NCBI GenBank assembly: GCA_945889625.1 | Contig: CAMDCE010000012.1 | Span: 38,479-102,478, forward strand | Direction: 5' to 3' | DNA: 64,000 nucleotides | From: Asaia bogorensis | Lineage (GTDB): Bacteria; Pseudomonadota; Alphaproteobacteria; Reyranellales; Reyranellaceae | Shown here: one piece after another, positions 15,951 to 24,890 of the stretch | Numbering within the stretch: position 1 is the first letter of the stretch | Layout of the letters: the number at the start of each line of letters is the position of its first letter | Program-made: the position numbers and the translations under genes | The notes under the pieces: model-generated | Seen by the model: the letters and a program-made list of their open reading frames with translations, nothing else | Databases searched by the model: none | What the model was told of the DNA's origin: nothing

Positions 15951-16798
15951 AGCCAGTCCGGATCCCACAGCAGGATGACGATCAGCACGGAGAAGGACAC
16001 GACCGGCGCCCAGGCCGGGCTCAGCACCGCCATGGCGATGGATTCGCTGGCCCCGATCAGCATGCCGGCAAACAGCGCGCCCAGTGGGTTGCCCAGCCGG
16101 CCGATGATGACGACGGCGAACACCACGCCGAGCCATGCCCAGATCTGCGCCGGGGCGAGCGTGGCGATCAGGGCGATGAAGGTGCCGGCGACTGCCGCAT
16201 AGGCGGCGCCGATGCCCGACAGCAGATAGGCGAGCTTCTTGTGATCGACGCCGTAGGCGGCGGCGATGTCGGGATCTTCGGCCGCAGCACGCAACGCCTT
16301 GCCGATGTAGGTCTTGCGCAGCCACAGCCACGTCCCCCAGGCCAGCACGCCCGCCACCATGCAGAGCACGAGCTCCAGCACCGGGATGTAGAACGCGCCA
16401 ACCTTGAACGACATCGTCGAGTACTCGGTCTCGTAGCGCCGATAGTCGGCGGTCCAGTAGAGCTGGATGCCGGCCTCGACGATCACCGCGAAGCTGAAGG
16501 TGATGAGCAGCGAGGCAAGCTCGTTCACCTTGAAGCGATCGAACAACCAGTGCTGCAGCGCGCCAACCAGGAACATCGCCGGCACGACCATTGCCGCCGA
16601 CCACCATGGCTCGACGTGAAAGTTCGTACCGAGTTCATAGACGATGTAGGCCGACAGGAACGCCAGCGCGAAGTGGCTGAGATTGACCAGCCGCAGCAAG
16701 CCCCAGCTCAGGCTGAGGCCCATGGCGAGCAGGCCGTACATGCCACCGGCCAGGACGCCGGAGATCAGCGCCTGGCCGAGAAGCGTTGCACTCGGCAT
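15947..16798 (-). CDS. Branched-chain-type ABC permease (LivH-like)
   Basis: 283 residues, hydrophobic throughout with about eight predicted membrane segments. LivH landmarks are GGMYGLLAMGLSLSWGLLRL and VNLSHFALAF at the N-terminus and the cytoplasmic coupling segment GKALRAAAEDPDIAAAYGVD near residue 170. It pairs with the LivM half of the downstream fusion to form the inner-membrane channel. It starts four bases after the binding-protein gene. Confidence 0.93.
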   Translation of the reverse strand: MPSATLLGQALISGVLAGGMYGLLAMGLSLSWGLLRLVNLSHFALAFLSAYIVYELGTNFHVEPWWSAAMVVPAMFLVGALQHWLFDRFKVNELASLLITFSFAVIVEAGIQLYWTADYRRYETEYSTMSFKVGAFYIPVLELVLCMVAGVLAWGTWLWLRKTYIGKALRAAAEDPDIAAAYGVDHKKLAYLLSGIGAAYAAVAGTFIALIATLAPAQIWAWLGVVFAVVIIGRLGNPLGALFAGMLIGASESIAMAVLSPAWAPVVSFSVLIVILLWDPDWL

Positions 16799-16802
16799 CC
16801 GA

Positions 16803-18029
16803 CTAAGAAGAGATCAGCTTGACGCCGGGCGCGGCGACCTCCTTCGGCCAGACGACCTTCCACTCCTTGTTCTGGACCTGCTTGATGAACTGCGCCGCGT
16901 CGCCGTGATTGAACGGCCCGTCGAAACGCAGCTTGCCGTAGATGGTGGTCGCTCCATTCTTCTTCAGCCACGCCGCGATCGCCTTGTCATCGAGGCTCTT
17001 GGCGCCGTTCACGCCAGCTTCGAGGATCTGCCACTCCGAGATCATGCCGCAGCCCTGCGCATCGATGGTGGTGTAGGGCAGGTTGGCCTTGGTGGCGCGC
17101 TCCTTGTAGAGCTCGGCGAAGCGCTTCATGCCGGGCCGGCTCATGAACGGCTCGTCAGGCTCGAGGAAGGTCGAGCACAGCGCGTTGTTGCCGTCCGGCG
17201 ACAGCGCCAGCGGGCCCGGCGCCGGATAGAGATGGAAGTGGTTCTTGGGCGAGTAGTCGAGCTTGCGCAGCGACTCGAGAAGCTGGTTGCTTTCCAGTCC
17301 GAGCGAGCCCACCCACAGCATGTCCGGGTTGGCCTCCTTGACGCGCGCGGCGATGGCGCCGAAGTCGCGATTGCCCGATTCGTATTCGAGATACATCAGG
17401 ACCTTCACGCCGCGCTTCTCGGCCTGCTCCTTCATGCCCAACGCCATGAACTGCGCCGACGGGAATTTGGAGGTGAGCACCACGATGGTCTTGGGCGGCT
17501 TTGGCATGGCGGCCATCGCGTCAAGGATGACGTTGGGATAGGTCTTGTCCGGCTCCGAGCCGAACGGCGTCGCCGGGAAGGCCATCTCGTAGGTCTGCAG
17601 CTTGGGAATGCCCATGCTGCTCTGGATCATCACCTTGCTGTAGCGCTGGGCCACGCCCATCGCCGCCAGGATCGGCGCCGTCGCATAGGGGCCCTGGATC
17701 AGGTCGACCTTGTCGACCGTGATCAGCTTCTCGTAAAGGCTGCGTGCCACCTCGGGCTTGGACTGGTCGTCGAGCAGCACGAACTCGACGGGACGGCCAA
17801 GGAGGCCGTTCTGCTTGTTGATTTCCTCGACCATCATCTCCGCGGCGATCTTGTGGATCACGGCGGTCTGGGCGAGGAAGCCCGTGAGCGACAGCGTGCC
17901 GCCCACTTTCACCGGAGCGCCTGAAGGCGCCGCTCGCAGGATTGCCGGCGCGGCCAGCGCAGCCGCACCTCCCGCCATTCCCGCCAATACACGACGACGG
18001 CGCCACGCGCCTACCTGTTCGACCATCAT
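16803..18029 (-). CDS. ABC transporter substrate-binding protein (LivK-like, Tat-type signal)
   Basis: 408 residues. The start is at the paired ATGATG behind GGAGGAA; the second ATG (18026) is as likely. The signal peptide has a twin-arginine look (WRRRRVLAGMAGG, AAALAAPAIL), cleaving near residue 32. The mature part is a type I periplasmic binding fold: VKVGGTLSLTGFLAQTAVIH, VEFVLLDDQSKPEVA, DLIQGPYATAPILA. It heads the second transporter operon. The 130-base gap upstream holds three TTTTCGAA repeats. Confidence 0.9.
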   Translation of the reverse strand: MMVEQVGAWRRRRVLAGMAGGAAALAAPAILRAAPSGAPVKVGGTLSLTGFLAQTAVIHKIAAEMMVEEINKQNGLLGRPVEFVLLDDQSKPEVARSLYEKLITVDKVDLIQGPYATAPILAAMGVAQRYSKVMIQSSMGIPKLQTYEMAFPATPFGSEPDKTYPNVILDAMAAMPKPPKTIVVLTSKFPSAQFMALGMKEQAEKRGVKVLMYLEYESGNRDFGAIAARVKEANPDMLWVGSLGLESNQLLESLRKLDYSPKNHFHLYPAPGPLALSPDGNNALCSTFLEPDEPFMSRPGMKRFAELYKERATKANLPYTTIDAQGCGMISEWQILEAGVNGAKSLDDKAIAAWLKKNGATTIYGKLRFDGPFNHGDAAQFIKQVQNKEWKVVWPKEVAAPGVKLISS

Positions 18030-18049
18030 TTCCTCCGCCCGGCGCGTTG

Positions 18050-18133
18050 TTTTCGAAGGACGCCGTTGGGCGGATGTTGGGATAATGGTTCGGGTGTGTA
18101 AACGGCTTTTCGAAACTTTCGACTCTTTTCGAA
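18050..18133. promoter_or_regulatory. Three TTTTCGAA repeats upstream of the LivK-like gene
   Basis: Identical octamers at 18050-18057, 18107-18114 and 18126-18133, plus a related TTTCGAC at 18117-18123. The last two are 19 bases apart, about two helical turns. Each contains the palindromic core TTCGAA. They fill the only gap between the two transporter operons and could be operator half-sites for the GntR regulator or another factor. Confidence 0.35.
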
Positions 18134-18159
18134 GATCGCTGCGGCGCGATATCCAGTGG

Positions 18160-18882
18160 TTACCGCCCGGTGACGACGCCCCCGGCAACTCCCAGGAATC
18201 GTTCGAGCGGCTTGGCGTCTTTGAGAAGGTCGGCGCTGGCGCTCTGATGGACGACGCGGCCGCGCTCGAGGATCAGTGCCCGGTCGGTGATCGGCAGAAT
18301 CTTCTGTGCATGCTGTTCGACGATGATGCCGCCAAGGCCCTCGCTGCGGAACAACTTCGAGAGGGCGGCCAGCACTTCTTCGACGATGATCGGCGCCAGC
18401 CCTTCGGTCGGCTCGTCGAGCAGCAGCAGCCTGGGGTTGGTGGCGAGCGCGCGGCCGATCGCCAGCATCTGCTGCTCGCCACCCGACAACGAACTGCCAG
18501 CCTGCCCGCGACGCTCCTTGAGGCGGGGAAACAGCCCGAACACGCGGTCGGTCGTCCAGGGTCCCGGCCGGGCCACGGCGGTGATGTTCTCCTCGACGGT
18601 GAGCGATCGGAAGATGTTGCGCTCCTGCGGCACCCAGCCGATGCCCAGCATCGCCCGCGCTTCCGGCGGCAGGGTCGCGATTTCGCGACCGCCTAACGTC
18701 AGCGAGCCGGCGAAGCGTCGCGTCACGCCGACGATGCTGTCGATCAATGTCGTCTTGCCGACGCCGTTGCGGCCCAGGACGGCCAGCGCCTCGCCCTCGC
18801 CCAGACGGAGCGCGACCTCGGAAAGCACGACCGCGCGGCCGTAGCCGGCGGACAGTCCGTCGATGGCGAGCAGGTCAGCCAT
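18160..18882 (-). CDS. Branched-chain-type ABC transporter ATPase (LivF-like, first system)
   Basis: 240 residues with Walker A GRNGVGKTT near residue 37, signature LSGGEQQMLAIGRAL and Walker B LLLLDEPTEGLAP. It resembles urea/amide-type LivF relatives through the GRNGVGKTT loop. Its start overlaps the livG-like stop by 8 bases. It closes the livK-livH-livM-livG-livF operon that reads leftward from 22.7 kb. Confidence 0.93.
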   Translation of the reverse strand: MADLLAIDGLSAGYGRAVVLSEVALRLGEGEALAVLGRNGVGKTTLIDSIVGVTRRFAGSLTLGGREIATLPPEARAMLGIGWVPQERNIFRSLTVEENITAVARPGPWTTDRVFGLFPRLKERRGQAGSSLSGGEQQMLAIGRALATNPRLLLLDEPTEGLAPIIVEEVLAALSKLFRSEGLGGIIVEQHAQKILPITDRALILERGRVVHQSASADLLKDAKPLERFLGVAGGVVTGR

Positions 18883-19627
18883 CGTGGCTCTCGCCGAGAT
18901 AGACGGCGCGCACTCTGGGATCGGCGGCGATCGCCTCGGGCTCGCCTTCGACCAGCAACGCGCCGTCGACCAGCACCGAGATGCGCCGGGCGAAGCTGAA
19001 CACCAGGTCCATGTCGTGCTCGATCAGCAGGACCGACACGTCGTCCGGCAGGGCAGCGATGGCATCGAGAATGTCGCGCCGCTCGGCTTCGGGCACCCCC
19101 GCCGCCGGCTCGTCGAGCAGCAGCACCTGGGGTGCCCAGGCGAAGGCGACGGCAATCTCGAGCAACCGCTGCTTGCCGTAGGGCAAGGTATCGGTTCTGG
19201 CCTCGAGCACCTCAGCGAGGCCAAAGCGCTTTGCAACGTCCTCGGCCTCGCGCGCCACCTCGGTGTCGGCGCCGACCGGCCGCCGCCAGTCGCCGCCGCA
19301 GCCGAGCCGTTCGCCGACCGCGAGCGTCAGCGTTTCGAGCGGTGTCAGGTCGGCGAAGAGCTGGTTGATCTGGAAGGTCCGCACCAGGCCGCGCCGCACC
19401 CGCGCCTCGGGCCGCAGACGCGTGATGTCCTCGCCGGCCAGCAGCACCTGGCCGGCCGACGGCGCCAGCACGCCGGTCAGCAGGTTGACGAAGGTGGTCT
19501 TGCCGGCACCATTCGGTCCGATCAGGGCCTGGCGCGCCCCGCGCTCGAGCTGGAACGACACGTCGCTGGTCGCCACCAGGCCGCCGAAGCGCTTGACCAG
19601 CCCGCGGGTTTCGAGCGCCGCGGTCAC
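18875..19627 (-). CDS. Branched-chain-type ABC transporter ATPase (LivG-like, first system)
   Basis: 250 residues from a GTG start that overlaps the permease stop as GTGA; the longer in-frame extension is only the permease gene read in another frame. Walker A GPNGAGKTT lies near residue 37, signature TLPYGKQRLLEIAVAF, Walker B VLLLDEPAAGVPEAE. The signature is the LivG variant of LSGGQ. It works with the downstream LivF-like ATPase. Confidence 0.92.
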   Translation of the reverse strand: MTAALETRGLVKRFGGLVATSDVSFQLERGARQALIGPNGAGKTTFVNLLTGVLAPSAGQVLLAGEDITRLRPEARVRRGLVRTFQINQLFADLTPLETLTLAVGERLGCGGDWRRPVGADTEVAREAEDVAKRFGLAEVLEARTDTLPYGKQRLLEIAVAFAWAPQVLLLDEPAAGVPEAERRDILDAIAALPDDVSVLLIEHDMDLVFSFARRISVLVDGALLVEGEPEAIAADPRVRAVYLGESHDG

Positions 19628-20592
19628 GTGCGCCTCAGGCGTGACAGAAGATTGCGCACAAAACCGCTTAACCGCTCCCGACCAATCAGCGCCAGCACGA
19701 CCAGGAACAGTCCCAGCCAGAACATCCAGAACTGCGGCGCCTTCGACGACAGCGTGTCCTGCAGGATCATGAAGACGAAAGATCCCGCCAGGCCGCCGTA
19801 GAGCCAGCCCGGGCCGCCGATGATCAGCACCAGCAGCACGTCGGCCGAGCGGCTGAACTCGAACACTTCGAGCGAAACGTAGGCCTTGGTCTGGGCGAGC
19901 AAGGCGCCTGCCGCACCGGCATAGGCGGCGGCCAGCGTGTAAACCGCGATCAGGCGCCGGTTGACCGGCACGCCGAGAGCCGACGCGCGCAAGGTGTTGC
20001 GCCGGATCGCCATCAACGACAGGCCGAACGGCGAATGGACGACCTTCCGGGCCAGCAGGAAGAGCACGAACAGGGTCGTCAGGCTGTAGGCGTAGGCAGT
20101 GCGGCCATAGAGGTCGAAGTCGAAGCGCCCGAACAACGGGCCCACGACCATGCCCTGCAGCCCATCGGCGCCGCCCGTCCATGTCGACAGCGCATTGGCA
20201 ACTTCGTGCAGCACCAACGCCACGCCGAGCGTCACCATCAGGCGCGTCAGGTCGCTGCCGCGCAGCACCAGAAGGCTGGTCAGTGCGCCCGTGGCCGCCG
20301 CCGCGACGATCGCGACGCCAAGGCCGGTCAGCGGATCGGCCGTCACATGCTTGCACAAGAGACCGGCGGCATAGGCGCCGACTCCGAGGAAGGCGGCGTG
20401 TCCCAGCGAGACGATGCCGGCATAGCCTAGGATCAGGTCGAGCGAGAGCGCGAACAGGGCGAGGATGGCGATGTCGTTCAGCAGCAGCAGTTTGCCGCCG
20501 GGCAGGAACACGGTGGCAAAGGCTGCCAGCCACAGGACGATCTCCGGCCAGCGCCAGCGGGCGCGCCTCAGGAGGATCGCCTGGGCGCTCAT
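19624..20592 (-). CDS. Branched-chain-type ABC permease (LivM-like, first system)
   Basis: 322 residues with nine to ten hydrophobic segments. LivM landmarks are LDLILGYAGIVSLGHAAFLG near residue 55 and the coupling loop SPFGLSLMAIRRNTLRASAL. The ATG overlaps the livH-like stop (ATGA), so stoichiometry is coupled. It forms the membrane pore with the LivH-like subunit. Confidence 0.93.
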   Translation of the reverse strand: MSAQAILLRRARWRWPEIVLWLAAFATVFLPGGKLLLLNDIAILALFALSLDLILGYAGIVSLGHAAFLGVGAYAAGLLCKHVTADPLTGLGVAIVAAAATGALTSLLVLRGSDLTRLMVTLGVALVLHEVANALSTWTGGADGLQGMVVGPLFGRFDFDLYGRTAYAYSLTTLFVLFLLARKVVHSPFGLSLMAIRRNTLRASALGVPVNRRLIAVYTLAAAYAGAAGALLAQTKAYVSLEVFEFSRSADVLLVLIIGGPGWLYGGLAGSFVFMILQDTLSSKAPQFWMFWLGLFLVVLALIGRERLSGFVRNLLSRLRRT

Positions 20593-21446
20593 CGGGCGCG
20601 GGAAAACAGGCCGTTGGGCCTGAGCACCAGGACGATGATCAGCACGACATAGATCACGAAGCCGCCCAGCGCCGAGGAGAGATAGTACTTGCCCGCGACA
20701 TCGGCGACGCCCAGCAGCAGCGACGCCGCGAACGGGCCCATGATGCCCGACGTGCCGCCGACCGTGACGACGATCAGAAAGTAGATCATGAACTTCAGCG
20801 GGAAATAGGGATCCATTCCCAGGAGCTCGATGCCGAGCGCGCCGCCGAGGCCGGCAAGGCCGGAGCCCACTGCGAAGGTGGCGGCAAATACCGTGCCGAC
20901 CGGGATGCCGAGCCCGCGTGCCACGCGCGCATCGTCGACGGCGGCGCGCAGCCGGCTGCCGAACCGCGTGCGCATCAGCCCGACCTGCAGGCCGACCGCC
21001 AACGCGCCGCACAGCACGATCAGGAACGAGCGGTAGATGCCGATATTGACGCCCAGCACCTCGCGCCGCCCCTGCAGCCAGGCCGGCAGCGTGATGTTGC
21101 GCTGGCTCGAGCCCAGGAAATAGTCGGTCCCCGCCACGGCGATGAAAACCAGGCCGATCGAGAACAGCACCTGCTCGAGATGGCTGCGCCCGTACATATG
21201 GACATAGAGCGTGCGCTCGAGCACGAGTCCGAGGACTGCCGCGAACACGAACGCCGCCGGCAGGCAGGCGAGGAACGGCACGCCCCAGCGATCCATCAGG
21301 ATCACCGTGACGTAGCCGCCCGCCATGGCGAAAGCGCCGTGCGCCAGGTTGACGAAATTCATCAAGCCCAGCGTCACCGCCAGCCCGCAGGCCAGCACGA
21401 ACAGCAGCATGCCGTAGGCCACGCCGTCGAAAAGGATGGTGGCCAC
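20589..21446 (-). CDS. Branched-chain-type ABC permease (LivH-like, first system)
   Basis: 285 residues, about eight membrane helices. N-terminal LGLMNFVNLAHGAFAMAGGY is the LivH hallmark; RFGSRLRAAVDDARVARGLG is the cytoplasmic coupling segment. A palindromic repeat and 136 bases separate it from its binding-protein gene, an arrangement that often lowers distal expression relative to the binding protein. Confidence 0.93.
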   Translation of the reverse strand: MATILFDGVAYGMLLFVLACGLAVTLGLMNFVNLAHGAFAMAGGYVTVILMDRWGVPFLACLPAAFVFAAVLGLVLERTLYVHMYGRSHLEQVLFSIGLVFIAVAGTDYFLGSSQRNITLPAWLQGRREVLGVNIGIYRSFLIVLCGALAVGLQVGLMRTRFGSRLRAAVDDARVARGLGIPVGTVFAATFAVGSGLAGLGGALGIELLGMDPYFPLKFMIYFLIVVTVGGTSGIMGPFAASLLLGVADVAGKYYLSSALGGFVIYVVLIIVLVLRPNGLFSRAR

Positions 21447-21459
21447 TAGGGGCCTCGTT

Positions 21460-21574
21460 GCCCACCCTTCGAGACGCGGGCTTGCGGCCCGCTCCTCAGG
21501 GTGAGGCGTTTACCGTTACGACCGATAAGCCTCATGCTGAGGAGGCCGCGAAGCGGCCGTCTCGAAGCATGGGC
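21460..21574. repeat. Palindromic repeat family B
   Basis: Outer arms GCCCACCCTTCGAGACG and CGTCTCGAAGCATGGGC are near-complements. Inner arms TCCTCAGGGTGAGG and CCTCATGCTGAGGA form a second dyad around a loop TACCGTTACGACCG. It lies between the LivK-like and LivH-like genes. Elements with this wording (CTTCGAGACGGCCGC, CTCATGCTGAGGAG) are, as I recall, widespread in alphaproteobacterial genomes. Confidence 0.75.
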
Positions 21575-21582
21575 GACCGCAC

Positions 21583-22749
21583 CTATTTCTTCGCGGCCTT
21601 CACCGGGTCCTTGACGTTCGGGATGGTCGCGAACTCGACGTTGTAGAGCTCGCCCCCCACCTTATCGACCTTGCGGATGTAGATGTTCTGGATGATATCG
21701 CGCGTCTCGGGGTCGATCGAGATCGGCCCGCGCGGGCTCTCCCAGGCCAGGCCCTTCATGGCGGCGACCAGCTTCTCGCCGTCGGTGTTGCCGTTGGTCT
21801 TCTTCAGCGCCTCGTAGATCAGGTGCATGCCGTCATAGCCACCGACCGACATGAAGTTGGGCCGCAGCCCATTGTTGGCCTTCTTGAAGGCCTCGACATA
21901 GGCCTTGTTCAGGGCGCTATCGTGGTTGGCCGAGTAGTTGTGCGCGTTGATCACTCCGATCACCACGTCGCCCATGCCGTTCAGCTGGTCGTCGTCGGTG
22001 ACGTCGCCGGTGGCGATCAGCTTGATGCCCGACTTGTCGAGGCCGCGCTCGACGAACTGCTTGACGAACTGGGCGCCCTGGCCCGAGGGCAGGAAGACGA
22101 ACAGCGCGTCGGGCTTGGCGTCGGCCGCCTTCTGCAGCACCGGCGCGAAGTCGGGACCGCGCAGCGGCGTGCGCAGGCTTTCGACGATCGTGCCGCCGTC
22201 GGCCTTGAACTTCTCGCTGAATGATTTCTCGGCGTCGATGCCGGGACCGAAGTCGCTGACCAGGGTCACGACCTTCTTGATGCCGTTCTTGAATGCCCAT
22301 TCGGCCATCGGCACCGACGACTGCGCCAGCGTGAAGCTGGTGCGCACAATGAAGGGTGATGCCTCGGTGATCGACGACGTGCCGGCCGCCATCACGACCT
22401 GCGGCACCTTGGCCTGGGTGGCGATCGGCGCCGTGGCCAGCGCCGACGGCGTCAGCCCGAAGCCCGCGAGGATGGCCACCTTGTCGTTGACCACCAGCTC
22501 CTGGGCCAGCCGCTTGGTGACGTCGGGCACGCTGGTGTCGTCCTTGAGGATCACTTCGATCTTCTTGCCGGCGACCATGTTGCCCTTCTGGGCGACATAG
22601 AGCCTGACGGCGGCGTCGATCTGCTTGCCGGTCGAGGCCTGCTGGCCGGTCATCGGCAGGATCAGGCCGATCTTCACGGTCTCCTGCGCCAACGCGTCCG
22701 ACGAGAACAAGGCGAGCGTCGCGGCCGCAGCAATTCCACGTCTCAACAT
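21583..22749 (-). CDS. ABC transporter substrate-binding protein (LivK-like, first system)
   Basis: 388 residues. GGAGG five bases before ATG 22749 fixes the start. The Sec signal MLRRGIAAAATLALFSSDAL ends at LAQ (about residue 23). The mature protein opens ETVKIGLILPMTGQQASTGK, the typical type I binding fold, with VILKDDTSVPDVTKRLAQEL and the YDGMHLIYEAL segment near the C-terminus. It heads the transporter operon. The ligand is unknown; the block context suggests an aromatic or short-chain acid. Confidence 0.92.
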   Translation of the reverse strand: MLRRGIAAAATLALFSSDALAQETVKIGLILPMTGQQASTGKQIDAAVRLYVAQKGNMVAGKKIEVILKDDTSVPDVTKRLAQELVVNDKVAILAGFGLTPSALATAPIATQAKVPQVVMAAGTSSITEASPFIVRTSFTLAQSSVPMAEWAFKNGIKKVVTLVSDFGPGIDAEKSFSEKFKADGGTIVESLRTPLRGPDFAPVLQKAADAKPDALFVFLPSGQGAQFVKQFVERGLDKSGIKLIATGDVTDDDQLNGMGDVVIGVINAHNYSANHDSALNKAYVEAFKKANNGLRPNFMSVGGYDGMHLIYEALKKTNGNTDGEKLVAAMKGLAWESPRGPISIDPETRDIIQNIYIRKVDKVGGELYNVEFATIPNVKDPVKAAKK

Positions 22750-22844
22750 CGTTTCCTCCCGGCGGTTTTTACTTGCCGCCCTACTAGCACAATTGCCGCG
22801 GGGATGCTCTATGCTCGGCCGCACAGGATACGGGAGTTCGCCCA

Positions 22845-23897
22845 ATGAAGAGCTACAAAGTCGTGGAATTCGGCCAGCCGCTGCAAAGGGTCGAGGAGCC
22901 GACGCCCAAGCCGCAGGGCAGCGAGGTGCTGGTACGCATCACCGCCGCCGGGGTCTGCCACAGCGACGTCCATCTATGGGAAGGTTTTTTCGACATGGGC
23001 GGCGGCAACAAATATTCGACCGCCAAGACCATGAATCCGCCGCGCACCATGGGTCATGAGATCGTGGGCGAAGTGGCGGCCCTCGGTCCCGACGCAAGAG
23101 GCGCCAAGGTCGGCGACAAGGCCGTGGTCTATCCCTGGATCGGCTGCGGCAAGTGCTGGTACTGCCAGCAGGGCACCGAGAACCTCTGCCCGACGCCGCG
23201 GGCGCTCGGCGTCAACAACGACGGCGGCTTCGCCGACCACGTGCTGGTGCCGCACACCAGGTACCTCTACCCCTATGGCAACCTGCCGGTCGAATTGGCC
23301 TGTCTCTACGCCTGCTCCGGCATCACCGCCTTCGGCGCGGTCAAGAAAGCGGTCGGCCACGACGCCGGCCGGCCGATCCTGGTGATCGGCGCGGGTGGCG
23401 TCGGCCTGATGGGCGTACGCTTTGCCAAGTCGGTGCTCGGACGCGAGCCGATCGTGGCCGATATCGACGAGAACAAGCGCAAGCTGGCGCTCGAGAACGG
23501 CGCGGTGGCCGTCGTCGATCCGCGCGACAAGGAAGCGCGCAAACAGATCATGGATCTCACCGGCGGCACCGGTGTGGGCGCTGCCATCGACTTCGTCGGC
23601 GCCGATACATCGGCGCAGTTCGGCTGGCGCGCACTGGGCCGCGGCGGGCGGCTGATCGTGGTCGGCCTGTTCGGCGGCACCTTCACCATGCCGATGCCGA
23701 TGTTCGCCTTCACCGCCAACCAGATCATGGGCTCGGTGACCGGTACGCCGGCCGAGATGAAGGAGATGATGGATCTCGTCACGGGAGGCAAGGTGACGCC
23801 GGTGCCGGTCATCAGGCGCAAGCTCGACGAGGCCGACGCCACGCTGCAGGAGCTGCGCAAGGGCTTGATCATGGGACGCGCCGTCCTCGTTCCGTGA
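22845..23897 (+). CDS. Zinc-dependent alcohol dehydrogenase (MDR family)
   Basis: 350 residues. Catalytic zinc site: GVCHSDVHLWEG (Cys near 39) and GHEIVGEV. Structural zinc site: CGKCWYCQQGTENLC near residue 102. The NAD-binding GAGGVGLMG lies near 184. All key residues are present, so an active NAD(P)-dependent alcohol dehydrogenase is expected. Its stop overlaps the methyltransferase start (GTGA). It is divergent from the LivK-like gene, with 95 bases between, so both may share a control region. The substrate is not predictable. Confidence 0.92.
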   Translation: MKSYKVVEFGQPLQRVEEPTPKPQGSEVLVRITAAGVCHSDVHLWEGFFDMGGGNKYSTAKTMNPPRTMGHEIVGEVAALGPDARGAKVGDKAVVYPWIGCGKCWYCQQGTENLCPTPRALGVNNDGGFADHVLVPHTRYLYPYGNLPVELACLYACSGITAFGAVKKAVGHDAGRPILVIGAGGVGLMGVRFAKSVLGREPIVADIDENKRKLALENGAVAVVDPRDKEARKQIMDLTGGTGVGAAIDFVGADTSAQFGWRALGRGGRLIVVGLFGGTFTMPMPMFAFTANQIMGSVTGTPAEMKEMMDLVTGGKVTPVPVIRRKLDEADATLQELRKGLIMGRAVLVP

Positions 23898-24877
23898 GCC
23901 AGGCCGGCCGCGCGCTCGCCTACGCCTTCGAGTCAGGAGCGCTTGCGCAGAAGCCGGCGTTCTTTCTGCGCGCCGAGCCGATCCCGTTCACGTGGCGCAA
24001 AGAGATCTCTGCCGAGCAATCCTTCCGGCCGGAATACCTGCGCCTGGAAGCGGCCGGCTGGTCGGTCGCACCGCGCCTCGACCGCGGCGGCCAGGAGCTC
24101 GGCCTGGTGCTGCTGACCAAACACAAGGAAGAGAACTTCGCCAACATCGCCCGCGGCTGGGAGCTGCTCGCGCCGGGCGGACGTCTGGTCTCTGCCGGCG
24201 CCAACGACGACGGCGCCGCCAGCCTGGAGAAGCACACGGCCAAGGCGTTCGGCCTCGAGGGCTCGCTGGCAAAATTCCATGGCCGCGTTTTCTGGCTCGC
24301 CAAGGGCGAGCGGACCTCGCCCGACTACTGGCGCGACCTCGCGCGTCTGCGAGCGGTCGGCGACGGATCGTGGACGAGCCAGCCCGGCACCTTCAGCTGG
24401 GATCACATCGACGATGGCTCTGCGCTCCTCGCCGCGCACCTGCCCGACGATCTCGCCGGCCACGTCGCCGATTTCGGCTGCGGCTGGGGCTACCTCGGCC
24501 GCGAGGTCCTGGGCCGCTCGCCGGGCGTTGCGCATATCGACCTGATCGACGCCGAGCATCGTGCTCTGGAAGCAGCGCGCCTCAACATCACCGACAAGCG
24601 CGCCACCTTTCATTGGCTCGATCTCACGGCGGAGCCGGCGCCGGCGACCTACGACGCGATCGTCTGCAATCCGCCCTTCCATACCGGCCGCGCCGCCTCG
24701 CCAGCGCTTGGTCAACAGGTGATCGAGGCAGCGGCGCGTTCGCTGCATCCGGGCGGACGTTTCTACATCGTGGCCAATCGCGGCCTGCCCTACGAGCCAT
24801 TGCTCAAGGCGCATTTCTCATCGTTCGAGACGCTGGTCGACAACAACAAGTTTCGCGTCAGCCGCGCCGTGCGCTGA
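23894..24877 (+). CDS. RsmC-like 16S rRNA guanine-N2 methyltransferase
   Basis: 327 residues from GTG, coupled to the dehydrogenase gene. It has the two-domain layout of RsmC/RlmG: a degenerate N-terminal methyltransferase-like domain (1-150, with GGQELGLVLLTKHKEE) and a catalytic C-terminal domain with the SAM motif DFGCGWGYLG near residue 197 and the catalytic NPPFHTG near 258. NPPF is the hallmark of N2-guanine (and N6-adenine) methyltransferases. The exact rRNA site (G1207 in E. coli RsmC) is assumed from family. Confidence 0.83.
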   Translation: MSQAGRALAYAFESGALAQKPAFFLRAEPIPFTWRKEISAEQSFRPEYLRLEAAGWSVAPRLDRGGQELGLVLLTKHKEENFANIARGWELLAPGGRLVSAGANDDGAASLEKHTAKAFGLEGSLAKFHGRVFWLAKGERTSPDYWRDLARLRAVGDGSWTSQPGTFSWDHIDDGSALLAAHLPDDLAGHVADFGCGWGYLGREVLGRSPGVAHIDLIDAEHRALEAARLNITDKRATFHWLDLTAEPAPATYDAIVCNPPFHTGRAASPALGQQVIEAAARSLHPGGRFYIVANRGLPYEPLLKAHFSSFETLVDNNKFRVSRAVR

Positions 24878-24890
24878 ACGCGCCGTCACC

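Noticed and set aside
15951..16607. Upstream extension of the LivM-LivG fusion
   Set aside because: It lies inside the livH coding sequence in another frame. ATG 15950 overlaps the livH stop as ATGA and gives a normal LivM N-terminus.
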